Shown piece by piece: positions 30,564 to 40,232 of a DNA stretch of 64,000 nucleotides (positions are counted from its first letter, which is position 1; every line of letters begins with the position of its first letter). Position numbers and translations under genes: made by a program. This DNA comes from Bryoerythrophyllum caledonicum. Its lineage: Eukaryota > Streptophyta > Bryopsida > Pottiales > Pottiaceae. A model generated the notes under the pieces. It did no database searches, was not told the origin of the DNA, and was given only the letters and a program-made list of their open reading frames with translations. The stretch spans positions 5,659,519-5,723,518 of the forward strand of contig OZ020521.1 of assembly GCA_963971425.1 (NCBI GenBank). The letters run 5' to 3'.

Positions 30564-30690
30564 GGAAGAGGCCCGCTTGGTCGGGCCTCCCGATCTGGGA
30601 GATACCCTCCGCGTCGGGCCGGGCTGCCGCCCTTGCCCTCCGCGTCGGGTATCTCCCAGATCGAGAGGCCCTCCCAAGCGGGCCTCTTCC
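30564..30690. repeat. GC-rich hairpin with 43-bp arms
   Basis: The arms 30564-30606 and 30648-30690 pair with about five mismatches, separated by a 41-bp loop that itself repeats CCCTCCGCGTCGGG. GC content is far above the surroundings. It begins three bases after the 30345-30560 MITE. Confidence 0.85.
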
Positions 30691-30917
30691 TATACAGAAT
30701 AATCTAATCAACAAATAGACGTATCTCTCTATAAATTTGGCTATAAGTAACAACGGATCACAACCACCTATATGCAATGGATTGTCCCATGATTTTCCAA
30801 AGAAGATTATAGGATCAGAATAGATCGTGAGAATAGGGTGATACAAAGACCATGTTTCCATAATATTTCAAGGTGAGCCAGGCATTTTATATACAATATC
30901 ATCATCAAACCATCACT
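30691..30917. other. No feature recognised
   Basis: AT-rich sequence between the two hairpins, without reading frame or repeat that I can identify. Confidence 0.4.
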
Positions 30918-31043
30918 TAAGGTAAGTGGCTCTTGAACCGACCCTGTTTCTAGAACCGACCCCCTCTTGAAATGTACACTGTAGGTACATTTCAAGAGGG
31001 GTCGGTTCTAGAAACAGGGTCGGTTCAAGAGCCACTTACCTTA
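30918..31043. repeat. Near-perfect 126-bp palindrome (60/59-bp arms, 7-base loop)
   Basis: The arms 30918-30977 and 30985-31043 are identical when inverted except for one extra C in the left arm. The loop is ACTGTAG. Ends read TAAGGTAAGTGG and CCACTTACCTTA. The same peptide (GSVLETGSVQEPLTLS) is readable on both strands simply because of the palindrome. It may be a foldback element or a source of small RNAs. Confidence 0.95.
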
Positions 31044-31470
31044 TCAGGAGCTTCGGAGCCCAAACCATCATTTGGGGCATTTAACATCGATCGTCAATCA
31101 AAAGGTGCTCTCAATTGTTTCTGTTGGTTCCCTCGGTCCTCGGTTCTTTGCAATTCAAGCTTCGCTCTGTTTTAGAGCCAGGAAGAAAAAAATAATAATA
31201 ATAATTTAAATTTATTAAATAAATAAATAAATAAAAAGTGCTCTCACAAGGCAAGAGATCAGAGGGTAGGTGGGCTCTTAGTAGCTTGGCTTTACCAAAT
31301 GTAATAGGATCGTGTGCCACGTTAGACACTTTGTCATCTGACAACTGTTTAGATTGTCGAAAGTCTGCCTCCAATCTATTCCAGCCGATTTTGACTTCAA
31401 ATCTTGCAGCTGGATTGGCCGGACCTGCATGTTTCTCTCTTGAGTTTCTTTACGACTAATCTACATCTAT
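31044..31470. other. No gene recognised
   Basis: It contains an A/T-rich tract (31186-31235, AATAATAATAATAATTT then AAATAAATAAATAAATAAA) and no supported frame. Confidence 0.45.
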
Positions 31471-31995
31471 GGTAGAGGCACCCAATTCCGATCACTTAAG
31501 CCAGGTGGGGACTCAAATGACATTGTATGTCAAAAACATTTATGTAGAAAGATGCGGAATTAGGAATGAAACTCAACAAAAACAAATTCAAATTTAATCT
31601 CAAAGATTTGGAATTGATATAGAATTTAAAAGCCCAAAAACCACTAGAGCCCATAATCAAAATATAGAGTGGGTGAGATTTGGCGCCCTCCTTCACCCAA
31701 TGCCAACAAGTGAGATTGAGTAAAAGAGAGAAGACATGCCATGGATAACCAACTCATGGAGGGTGCCCAATGCCAATCGGCCTTGTTCGTCTTTCGAGGC
31801 AAGGCCACCAATGAGAGTTCTATTGAGGTGGAGCAACCCAAAATTGCACACTTCATGACCCAATGCCGATATTGACAAAGGTTTTCAGATTTTGAGTTAT
31901 CGCTTTCGGGTTGCTTCATGCACCATTTCATGCATTTACCATTTTCATACACCATGCCATGCATACTCTACTGATTGGAATTGGGTGCCTCTACC
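31471..31995. mobile_element. MITE with 24-bp inverted ends (525 bp)
   Basis: GGTAGAGGCACCCAATTCCG plus ATCA at 31471-31494 inverts to 31972-31995 with a single mismatch. CCCAATGCC occurs several times inside. No long frame has any recognisable domain. Flanking bases do not give a clear duplication. Confidence 0.75.
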
Positions 31996-32221
31996 TTACT
32001 CTTCTTCATTTTGCATTAGCCAACATTTTTCTTGGTTGATTTAGGCAATACAACATGCATCAGCACCTAGACCTGGTTATCTAATTCAAGAATCCTTCTG
32101 GTTTTAGTTCATTGTGCCGACATCTTATGGCATTCTCCTTCTAGACTTTATCTGCACGTAATATAATATTACCGTGCTTATGAATTGGTTGTTGTACTAG
32201 ACATTGTCTTACTATAATAAT
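31996..32221. other. No feature recognised
   Basis: Short AT-rich spacer between a MITE and a TTAA-family copy. Confidence 0.4.
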
Positions 32222-32985
32222 TTAACCCCTAAATTTCCTTGACAATTTCACACCAAAAACACTTCAAAACTGTTAATTCTAGTGCAATGAGTAAGGAAGG
32301 AAACAAAAAATTGTATTTTAAGTTTTAACCGTAGGATCTCATTTAACACTTAGTGAATAACATACTCACAAAATTCATCACCTTTGACCCCACAAATTGA
32401 AAGATTATAGTGTTTGAAGTAGAACATATGGTTCATTTTCATCCTTGCGTTGAGTGAATCATCAGACTTTGACTTCACTTGGTGTCAAATTTTTGCAGTA
32501 CACAAGGTCTAAATTTTATATCATCATGTTGATCATGATATTAACTCCTTGTAAACCAATTTTTAGAGGTAAAGAAGGGGTGTAGCATATTCAATAAAGT
32601 TGTGCAAGGAGTGGAGGGTCAGAAAGTTCCAATTCACGTTTTATTTTTTGGGAACAATACATGTTTTAGATTGATAATCCGAACGGTCAATAAGAAGGTC
32701 TATACTACGTCTTGTAATAAAAAAAATGAAAGTGAAAAATATGAAGATATTTAAGTTTAATGTGGAAAAGAAGAATTTTTTTGGTTCCTTGCCCGACTAT
32801 GTGTGGCAATGTGTACAAATCTTTGACTAGGGATAAAATGCATTTTTTCACTAAAGACAGTAAATTTTTTTTGACAACATGAAAGGAAATAATATTACTT
32901 GCTAGTATTGAAAATCTCAAATCTACTAGAGTGTCCTAGAAAAAGTTTTTGGAGTTGCCCAACGTGCCCGCACTCAATAGTTTTT
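32222..32985 (+). repeat. TTAA-bounded dispersed repeat (copy 3, right end lost)
   Basis: It starts TTAACCCCTAAATTTCC, followed by the family blocks TTTCACACCAAAAACACTTC, AGATTATAGTGTTTGAAG, TTTGACTTCACTTGGTG, CAATAAGAAGGT and GTTTTTGGAGTTGCCC (32945). The copy stops at about 32985, where the usual right end is missing. Confidence 0.82.
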
Positions 32986-33241
32986 TCTTTATGATGGCAT
33001 AACTTTTTTTTTTTAGAAGTCCAATGAGAATAAAATTATACTACCACATACCTCTTTTCTTCTTGCATCAATGTACAAAATTTCAAGAATTGCAAATATA
33101 AATTGCAACCATTGGCTATTTGTCCATGCCATCAAAGTCTACTTCTGTTTGTAGATTGAGGAGGGATATGGATGATCCAAGGCCTTTGGTTAGCTGTGAG
33201 AGGGTTGGACTCTAGTAATTAAAAACTACCTCCTCAATAGG

Positions 33242-33519
33242 GGCGTGGACAGGAAACCCCCCAAGCTCGGACTTACCCGCGGTGGGGCCCGTCTTAATTG
33301 CATGGACTCATTTTTCTGGCCCTTCCATTTTGGGGGGGTCAGAGGCTTTTTTTGGTTTTTTAAAAACTAAATTGGGGCCTATGGCCCTAGTTTAGTTTAG
33401 AAGACTCCCCTTGCTAAAAATAGGGCCCCATCCAAAAACAAAATAGGGGCCATGTTTTGGCCCCACCACCTCCTCCCCCACCTAGTAAGTCTGAGCGTGG
33501 GGGGTTTCCTGTCAAATCG
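33242..33519. mobile_element. Mutator-like MITE with perfect 9-bp duplication CTCAATAGG
   Basis: CTCAATAGG is found at 33233-33241 and 33520-33528. Arms contain GACAGGAAACCCCCCA and its inverse followed by a shared CTTAC/GTAAG edge, about 27 of 29 matching. Interior blocks (GGGGCCATG, GGCCCCACCACCTC) match the MITE at 29038-29323 in the opposite orientation. Confidence 0.85.
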
Positions 33520-33528
33520 CTCAATAGG

Positions 33529-34109
33529 AGCAATGGGCACTTTTGTTGTTGTTAATCAATGTGAAATGTAGTATCTTCAATTTTGATTGATTGAACGATC
33601 AATCCAATAGAATTCCATGTTATTTATAAATATTTAAAGATTGTGATGCGAATTAAAAATATTCGATTTTGGTCATAGTTATTTGCAGTGTTCAGGGCTT
33701 GACAAAGTCGCGACCAAAAAGTTTGAGCCGCTCAAGTCAGATGGGAGCTTCTCAATAGGTGAAGAGGGACCAGACTACCAAAGAAGTCGCTTGGGTAGAA
33801 AAATTGAGCTAGAGCAATGGACTTGGTATGGCATCTGGATTCTAGACCCGGAGGCTGGTGCAGCCTAGACCAATCTTTTGCAAAGCTTTTACAAGTTCAC
33901 ATTCCAAGACCTCATTTTGAAAGGATCTTTATTAATCTTCCATCCTAGAACTAGAAATCTAAAAACAAAATTGTCCAGCAAAAGGTTTTGGGGCAAAAAC
34001 ACATTCCAAAAGCAGTGTAGAATGAAAAAATCATGTCTTGTCAAAAATCATTCTAAGTGAACTTTTCTTATGAAAATACCAGAAAAAAAGAAGTTATAGA
34101 CTTAGCCTA
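33529..34109. other. No gene recognised
   Basis: Two 60-codon frames (33683 and 33878) show no recognisable domain. It may be older hAT-derived sequence upstream of the relic that follows. Confidence 0.4.
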
Positions 34110-34362
34110 ACTTGGCAGCCTGGCCTGATATAGAAGTGTACTTTCATTGGCATGGAGTATGTCCAATATATTAAAGATGTATTCAATGACAAGCTTCCAA
34201 ACTTGCGTAATTTGAATGAATGAAAGTTATTTAGTCCAAACTACAAAATAGGCCATTTCCTTTCGGTATTATTCAATTGAACTACCTGATCCAATATTTT
34301 CAATTATGATGTCCATGAATATTATGCATTTAATGTGTATCCAAACGTTCATAGTGTTCTAA

Positions 34363-34871
34363 GGGCTGCTTCACACTAGGCCGAGACGAGAGTCCGTTTG
34401 TCAAAAAATTTGCCCAAACTATGGCAAGAGTCCAAACTTTTGGATTAAAAAAAACATTAAAATATACATATTAAAGCCTTTGGGCGGCTGTGGTGTGAAG
34501 CAAGTCCAAAGTCCAAACCCCATATCATTACGCCAATAAAAATCAGCCAAAACAAATTAGTCAAAAAATTTGGCCTCTTTCATGTAACGGTCCAAATCTT
34601 GTTAGATTTTGATTATTTCATTGAAAAAATTGTTGGACTCTCGAATGAAGTTTGGGTCGACTAAAAACGGCGACCCAAGTTTAGCTCGAGAGTTTGTCGC
34701 CTTGGCGCCAAAACTCTCTAAAAGTACTGCCATGTAGGCACATTGGAAGACGACGGCCTTTGGACTTTGGCCTTTGGTGTGAAGGCCGAGAGGCCAGACT
34801 TTAGCCATTCAAGCAATCTCATTGGTGGAAACCGACAGACTCTCGACCTTGGATTTGGTGTGAAGCAGCCT
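34363..34871. mobile_element. PIF/Harbinger-type MITE, copy 2 (509 bp)
   Basis: It is flanked by TAA at 34360-34362 and 34872-34874. Ends GGGCTGCTTCACACTA and TGGTGTGAAGCAGCCT. Its interior is collinear with 14835-15372, including CCAAACCCCATATCATTACG and GCGACCCAAGTTT. Confidence 0.85.
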
Positions 34872-34899
34872 TAAGTAAAAAAACTTTACCAAGAAGTAT

Positions 34900-35165
34900 G
34901 TCTGTATGAATTTGGAAATTGTAACAAGTACATAGTTAAATATAAATATACCTCTTGTGATGAATCCCAAGAGCAAAGTTTTAGAAAAATTACAAACTTG
35001 TAATATTATGCAAGTCAACAATCACATTCAATAGTCAAAAATCTAAAATCAAGTGTAGTTTGGATTTGTGAAGCAAAAGAACGGTTGTGACTTCTAATAT
35101 TGCTCTCAGTGACAAGTTTTCATACTAGCTTAATCAACTACAACCCATTCATAAAAGTAAATTCA
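34900..35165. repeat. Dispersed repeat shared with 56940-57180
   Basis: AGTCAACAATCACATTC, AAATC(C/T)AAAATCAA, AGAACG(G/C)TTGT, GTGACA(A/T)GTTTT and CATACTAG appear in the same order and spacing at 57030-57165. No coding potential. It lies within the hAT relic, so it may be part of an older related element. Confidence 0.6.
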
Positions 35166-35849
35166 TATGTGAGTCAAAACTCTGTTTCAAATCATGTGGT
35201 TTTTTATATGTAAAAAATAACAATCTAATCATTCTATTCTTGGATATGTATGTTGGTGAATAAAACATCTCAAAACAACTTGGTGGATCATAATTAGTTG
35301 GCTGGTATTTTAGTTCCTAGTGCTCACATGTCATATGTTAGAGCAATTGTATTGATTCATTTTTTCAATAAATTTATGATGGAGAGAAATTATTAAATTA
35401 AAAATCTGTCCAAGGAAAAATTGATACATTCAAAGACTGGTAGTTTCTTTTATAGTCCAACCAGAAGGAATTTATATTCTGGAGGAACTTGTTCAAAGAC
35501 TTGTTTGGGGCCTTGTATAAAATCACCACTAAGGTAAGCCCCCCATAACCAACAAAAATCCATAGCCAACGCCTATAAAATTGGGGTATATCCAACCCTC
35601 TTCCATCCCATTACCACCAACTCAGCTCCAAATGGAGGTCTGCTATTAGTCAAGACTTTTGGTCGTTGGTTATGGGAGGTATCTATTGTTGGCCACCCAC
35701 TAAACATGGCTGCACAATTTGAAAATTCACAACTAATTCAATTTTCATCAAAAAAAATATGAAATCACTTGGGTTGGAATTGTAATTCTATTGGCTATCA
35801 CTGAAAAATAATAGTATGATTATCTCCTCTCTCCATATATGCACATTCC

Positions 35850-36802
35850 TTAACCCCTAAGGTACAATGACAGTTTTACACCAAAAACACTTCAAAATTG
35901 GTGGATTCTAGTGCAATGAACAAAGAAGGAAACAAAAAAATTGACTTCTAGTTTTGACCATAGGATCTCAATTAAGACTTATTTAGTAACATACTCAAAA
36001 AAATTCATAAACTTTGACAGCACGGATTGAAAGATTATAGTGTTTGAAGTCAAGCACATGGTTCATTTTCTTTCCTGCGTTCACTGGATCAGCAGACTTT
36101 GACTTCACTTGGTGTCAAATTTTTGAACTACACAAGGTCTAAATCCATTACCATCTTGTTAAGCATGATGTTAGTTCCTTATACACCAATTTTTGGAGGT
36201 AGAGGACGGGTGTAGCATATTCAAAACAATTGTGCAAGGAGTGGAGGTTCAAAATTTGCCAATTCACACTTTAATTTTTTGTGAACTTGTTATGTTTTAG
36301 ATTGGTAATCTGAATGGTCAATAAGAAGGTTTACGCCACATATTGTTGTGGGAAAAATAAAAAGTGAAAAATATAAAGACATCTAGGTTTTATGTGGAAG
36401 AGAAGAAGTTTTTTTGGTACCTTGCCCGACAATGAGTGACAATGTATGAAAATGTTTGACTTGGGTTGGTATGCTATTTTTCACTAAAGACAAGAGACTT
36501 TTTTTGACAATATGAAGGGAAAAAATATTAATTGCAAGTATTGAAAATCTCACATTCAATAGAGTGTCCTAGCAAAAGTTTTTGGAGGTGCCCGAGGTGC
36601 CCGCTCTCCCCATTTGAAATTCAAAACCCTATAACGTTTTCATCACATGCCCAATTTAGGAAAAAATTGTTTGTCCACTAAGGTCTTGGTAATGCCTTTC
36701 TATAGTAAAAATTTCAAAGAGAAATGTTGGAAATTGACACCGTAGGAACGTGACCAAACTTTCAAAGTGCCATTTCGTGACACTTGGTCCTTTAGTGGTT
36801 AA
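35850..36802 (+). repeat. TTAA-bounded dispersed repeat, best-preserved copy (953 bp)
   Basis: TTAA stands at both ends (35850-35853 and 36799-36802). The left end CCCCTAAGGTACAATGACA and the inverted right end CCACTAAAGGACCAAGTG are similar. TTAA flanks are the target of piggyBac-like transposases, while TTA would fit PIF/Harbinger, so class is open. No reading frame for a transposase exists, so the family is non-autonomous. At least five other copies or pieces lie in this window. Confidence 0.8.
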
Positions 36803-37305
36803 CTTGTTGGTTTTAGGGGGGCTTACCTTAGATGCACGCACATGCGTGCATAGGGGTTGCTATTAGAGACCAACGCGCCAGATTGCGAGCCCTCACTTGA
36901 TGTGGCCCCAACAACAGGCTATTAGGCGCACACACGTGCATACATATGGTGGCATGGCTAGTTAGGTGTCACCAGACGCGCAAATTTCATAGTATTTCTG
37001 GCCATTATTATCCCGCCCCTTGTAGTTTTCCTTTGCCAACAAACAAGCCAAGTGCTCTATATATCAATAATTTTCTTGATATCTAGTTTGTGATGAAAGG
37101 TTTTGGAGAGATGTGACTTTTGGTGGGAGTATTGTGCACATGGTATGTTCTTAGAGTGTAATATTTTTTTGTAATGTTTACCACATATTGTGAAGTATAC
37201 ATTAGACATTTTGAGTGCATTTATTGAACATGTTTTGCGGACATTCTAAATGCTTTGTAGTTTTTTCTACGTTTACAGTTGAGTCTAATGTTTTTTTTTC
37301 TATGT
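36803..37305. other. No gene recognised
   Basis: It contains a short palindromic run around 36836-36856 (GCACGCACATGCGTGC) and AT-rich sequence. It probably belongs to the element that carried the Harbinger transposase remnant. Confidence 0.4.
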
Positions 37306-37309
37306 AGGT

Positions 37310-37985
37310 GCCTCACAAGCAATAGTGGATCCTTCTTTCTTTTGTACAGTTGTGATTGTGTGGATGCTCTTGTCAACAACATTGGGTGATTTTACATTGA
37401 CATTGGACAATTTCAAAAGTTATAAATCAGGAGCAAGGATGGTACTAGAGTTCAAAAATGGCCTCTATTATTTTTCTCTTTTGTAGTTAATAGCCACAAG
37501 AAATAATTATGCTCCAAGGATTTATGGATGGAGCGTAGCCAAGAAATCCATTAGAATTATGTTGCCCCATTGTTTGAAAGACATCAAAAAATATGCATTA
37601 TAAAAAGTACATGAATGTAGAATGAGCCCAAATGTATTTGATGAATTGATTTATACGTTGACACTCTATTTGCAGTCAAATATCATAAACCATGGTAGGC
37701 CTCAATTGGTGATTAGGAAAGTTGTTGTTGTAGTACTCTATAGGCTTGTACATGGTTCTTCTCTTGATCATATTGTTGATCGTTTCAAAGTTGGTGGATC
37801 CACCAATTAAAAGTATGTAGACATAGTTTGTAACATCCTCTCGAACAAGAACAAATTGTTTAGTGGATGCATTAGCATATCCAGAGGTGCACACTCGCAA
37901 GACATTATTGATGATTTCCACAGAATCATAGAGTTGCCAAACAAGACCATATTTATTATATTGGGAGATTTTTAGGACTTGGAAA
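37310..37985 (+). pseudogene. PIF/Harbinger transposase fragment
   Basis: The frame at 37622-37810 reads FDELIYTLTLYLQSN, then RKVVVVVLYRLVHGSSLDHI and VDRFKVGGSTN, the usual region before the nuclease in PIF/Harbinger transposases. After a TAA it continues YVDIVCNILS and DIIDDFHRIIELPN, matching the step before the GAIDGTHI box, which is not present. All three catalytic acidic residues are absent, so this is an inactive N-terminal scrap. Such an enzyme would be the expected driver of the TAA/TTA MITEs in this window. Confidence 0.72.
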
Positions 37986-39032
37986 GGTATTCTACTGCCC
38001 AAAACAACACCAAACAACCAAAATTTCACATACAAAAAATTGCTACATGTTCAAAATACACATTTAGGGTTTCAAACGTGAGCATTTTACTTCTCCAAAC
38101 CGGCCATAACCCAACCTCAGCTTCTACAAGCTTCAAACCGCTCAAACTTCCTAAGTTGCTTCACATCTCTAACCTTATCTCTCAAACTTCTACCTCCTCC
38201 ACACACACCCACACACATTGACACAAGAAAGAATGAGGGAGTGAAGGTGTCGACCCTCATCTCCCTCCAAACCCTAGCCGTCATGACCGTAAGTCGAGTT
38301 TTCATCCGCTATAGTCTATATCGAACAACACTTGCATCTACTTCTATCGGATTCAAAAATACTACCATACTCCCTATAGTTACCGCGGCACTAATTCTTC
38401 AGTTAACATTATCCCCCTTTTGATCTACACATACCCTTGGAACACGCAATTAAGCAATTATGCACTTGGCCAAGTGCGCTTATTGGCGCTCAATAACAAC
38501 AAGATTTTGAGTGGAAATGCCTTTTGGAAGGAAAAAAAAATCCGACAATCCCTATTTTATTTTTGCTATATTTTTGTGACAATTTCATTGAATATTGGTT
38601 TCTCAATGTGTACATAAGTAAATAATTTTCACCATTTTGGTAAGATTATGCATAATATATGATTACGATATTTCATTTTTATTGCATTGACAATATTACA
38701 TTGACCATGTACTTACAAGAAACTATTCATATATAATTTATTGCATGAAATAAATTTTATATGAATTTAAATAAATTTTAGTGTCGTGCTACAAATACAA
38801 TTTGTAGGAGATGTAATGATAAAGCACGCAATACAATGATGAAGTGTGAGGTTTAGAACTCTATGTTTTTCATATATATAAAACCATACATGATATAACT
38901 ATTGAATACTACAAAGATCATATACTACAATCAAACAAACCGTCTTTAAAGCAAATATACCAATCACACTGTACTAGTCACCTAAACATCATGTATGCTT
39001 AGCTACGGTATGACCTCAGAGTCTACATCATC
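37986..39032. other. No gene recognised
   Basis: A pyrimidine- and CA-rich stretch (38090-38222) and AT-rich sequence follow. Short frames show no recognisable domain. Part of it may be the 3' flank of the minus-strand gene that ends at 39033. Confidence 0.4.
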
Positions 39033-40232
39033 CTATGGCGATATTACTCCCGTAGCGTGTTCCATGGCAATATTTACCATTTCAGCCAACTCCTCTTCTT
39101 GCACCGGACTATCTTCAAGACTGACTGATGTAGACTGTTCATATCTGTAGCTGCGAGGGTCGCCGTGCCGCGTGTGCCTTACGCCATCTGCATCATAATA
39201 GAAGCCATCCCTAAATGTCATCAGTGCAGTGAAGGTCTCCCGAAATTTAGCAACATCTTCCGGTTCGCTTTGTCTTGAAATAGATGGCAATATTGGTCCA
39301 GTGCCACCTCCAATACCTTCAGCGCTCCCATATGTCGCAGATCCAAGCTCTGATGGAGCAGACCCCAAAGACTGTCCACCCCTACTCAACTCCAAAAAAA
39401 ACATGAGAGAATCGGTCGTACATTGCTCTGATTTTGATAGGTGAGAAATGGATATGTTCATCCCATCTGTTGGTGCCTCTAAAGGAACATCCAGTACCCT
39501 GGTATCATCCCCCATTCCAACAGGTGTCTCATGTACACAAACTCCCAGATGCAGCGGCGGCGTTGTTAGAACCACGTCTCTCCTAGGTGCTTTTCCATCT
39601 TCACCTTCGTCTTCCCCTTCTTCTGCTTCAGTGCTTCGCTGCGAGTCGAGCGAGCGACTGTCAGGCGTGGATTCGTCCGTCCCATATTCAAGTGGCAATC
39701 TTTCGTTCAAATGGGTGTAGAAATCCACATCATCGTCACCTTCCGTTCGTAAAGGAATCGCATCTTCGGTAGCATCCATACTAGTGGGAGCATTGTCCGT
39801 TCCATCGATGTTGTTAGACATCAACAAATGCCCTTGGAAGTTGTTGGACAACTCACCGTACAAGAACAAAATTTTCTCGCTGTAATCGTCAATGACAATG
39901 ATCTCGGATCCTTGGAAATCCGAGTGTAGTATAGTCGGAATCGCTGTCGATATGTTATATACCACCAAACCCCAACCCTGAGGCAAGTACAAACCCACCA
40001 GCCTTGATAACTCAGATGGAGATCTCTCGAGAGCATCAATAGCAGAAGGCTCTTGTGCTTCACCACGGTTATCATCAAATAAAAGAGGAAGTGGACGGCG
40101 GCCAGTAATAAAGTTCGCCTCAACAGACAATCCAACTGGGTGTTGGAGACAAATAATGATATCGCCTATTGGTTCAACTGCTTGTTGTAAACGCCCTCCC
40201 TCTATAAAGTTCAGAGGATGATCAACCGAGGT
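39033..40232 (-). CDS. C-terminal part of the same large protein, after an in-frame TAG
   Basis: The phase is identical to that of 40233-43040, and 399 codons are open beyond the TAG. The part just after the stop (TSVDHPLNFIEGGRL, GLSVEANFITGRRPLPLLF) continues the domain. SPSELSRLVGLYLPQGWGLV, VYNISTAIPTILHSDFQG and SEIIVIDDYSEKILFLYGEL fit the order of the C-terminal half of N6/N4 DNA methyltransferases (KPxxLlxxLI, VLDPFxGSGTT, GxEI...Y), though the FxGxG glycines are not kept. An acidic, low-complexity tail follows. One C-to-T change from CAG explains the TAG. Either the gene is newly broken or the TAG is read through. Most tracks would show this as a separate gene starting at a TTG codon, which I think is wrong. 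Confidence 0.5.
   Translation of the reverse strand, partial: TSVDHPLNFIEGGRLQQAVEPIGDIIICLQHPVGLSVEANFITGRRPLPLLFDDNRGEAQEPSAIDALERSPSELSRLVGLYLPQGWGLVVYNISTAIPTILHSDFQGSEIIVIDDYSEKILFLYGELSNNFQGHLLMSNNIDGTDNAPTSMDATEDAIPLRTEGDDDVDFYTHLNERLPLEYGTDESTPDSRSLDSQRSTEAEEGEDEGEDGKAPRRDVVLTTPPLHLGVCVHETPVGMGDDTRVLDVPLEAPTDGMNISISHLSKSEQCTTDSLMFFLELSRGGQSLGSAPSELGSATYGSAEGIGGGTGPILPSISRQSEPEDVAKFRETFTALMTFRDGFYYDADGVRHTRHGDPRSYRYEQSTSVSLEDSPVQEEELAEMVNIAMEHATGVISP

Larger units (their letters stand above)
34110..35534 (+). pseudogene. Relic of the same hAT family as 22335-25854
   Basis: ATTGGCATGGAGTATGTCC and the following 100 bases (34146-34255) align with the transposase segment at 24868-24975 (EYVQ...FNDKLPNLRNL in place of EYVQRVVDALNNRFRDLG). 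35300-35534 aligns with the hAT 3' region (CTCACATGTCATATG near 35322), ending GGGCCTTGTATAAAATCACC against the intact GGACCTTGTGAAAAATCACC. A Harbinger-type MITE is inserted at 34363-34871. The middle part is too worn to align by eye. Confidence 0.6.

Noticed and set aside
30807-31175. Two small frames with the same peptide (GSVLETGSVQEPLTLS) on opposite strands, as paralogous genes
   Set aside because: They are the two arms of the 126-bp palindrome read on both strands.
39033-40130. The 365-codon frame as an independent gene
   Set aside because: Its first codon is TTG and its phase is the same as the large frame upstream, with open sequence back to a single TAG.
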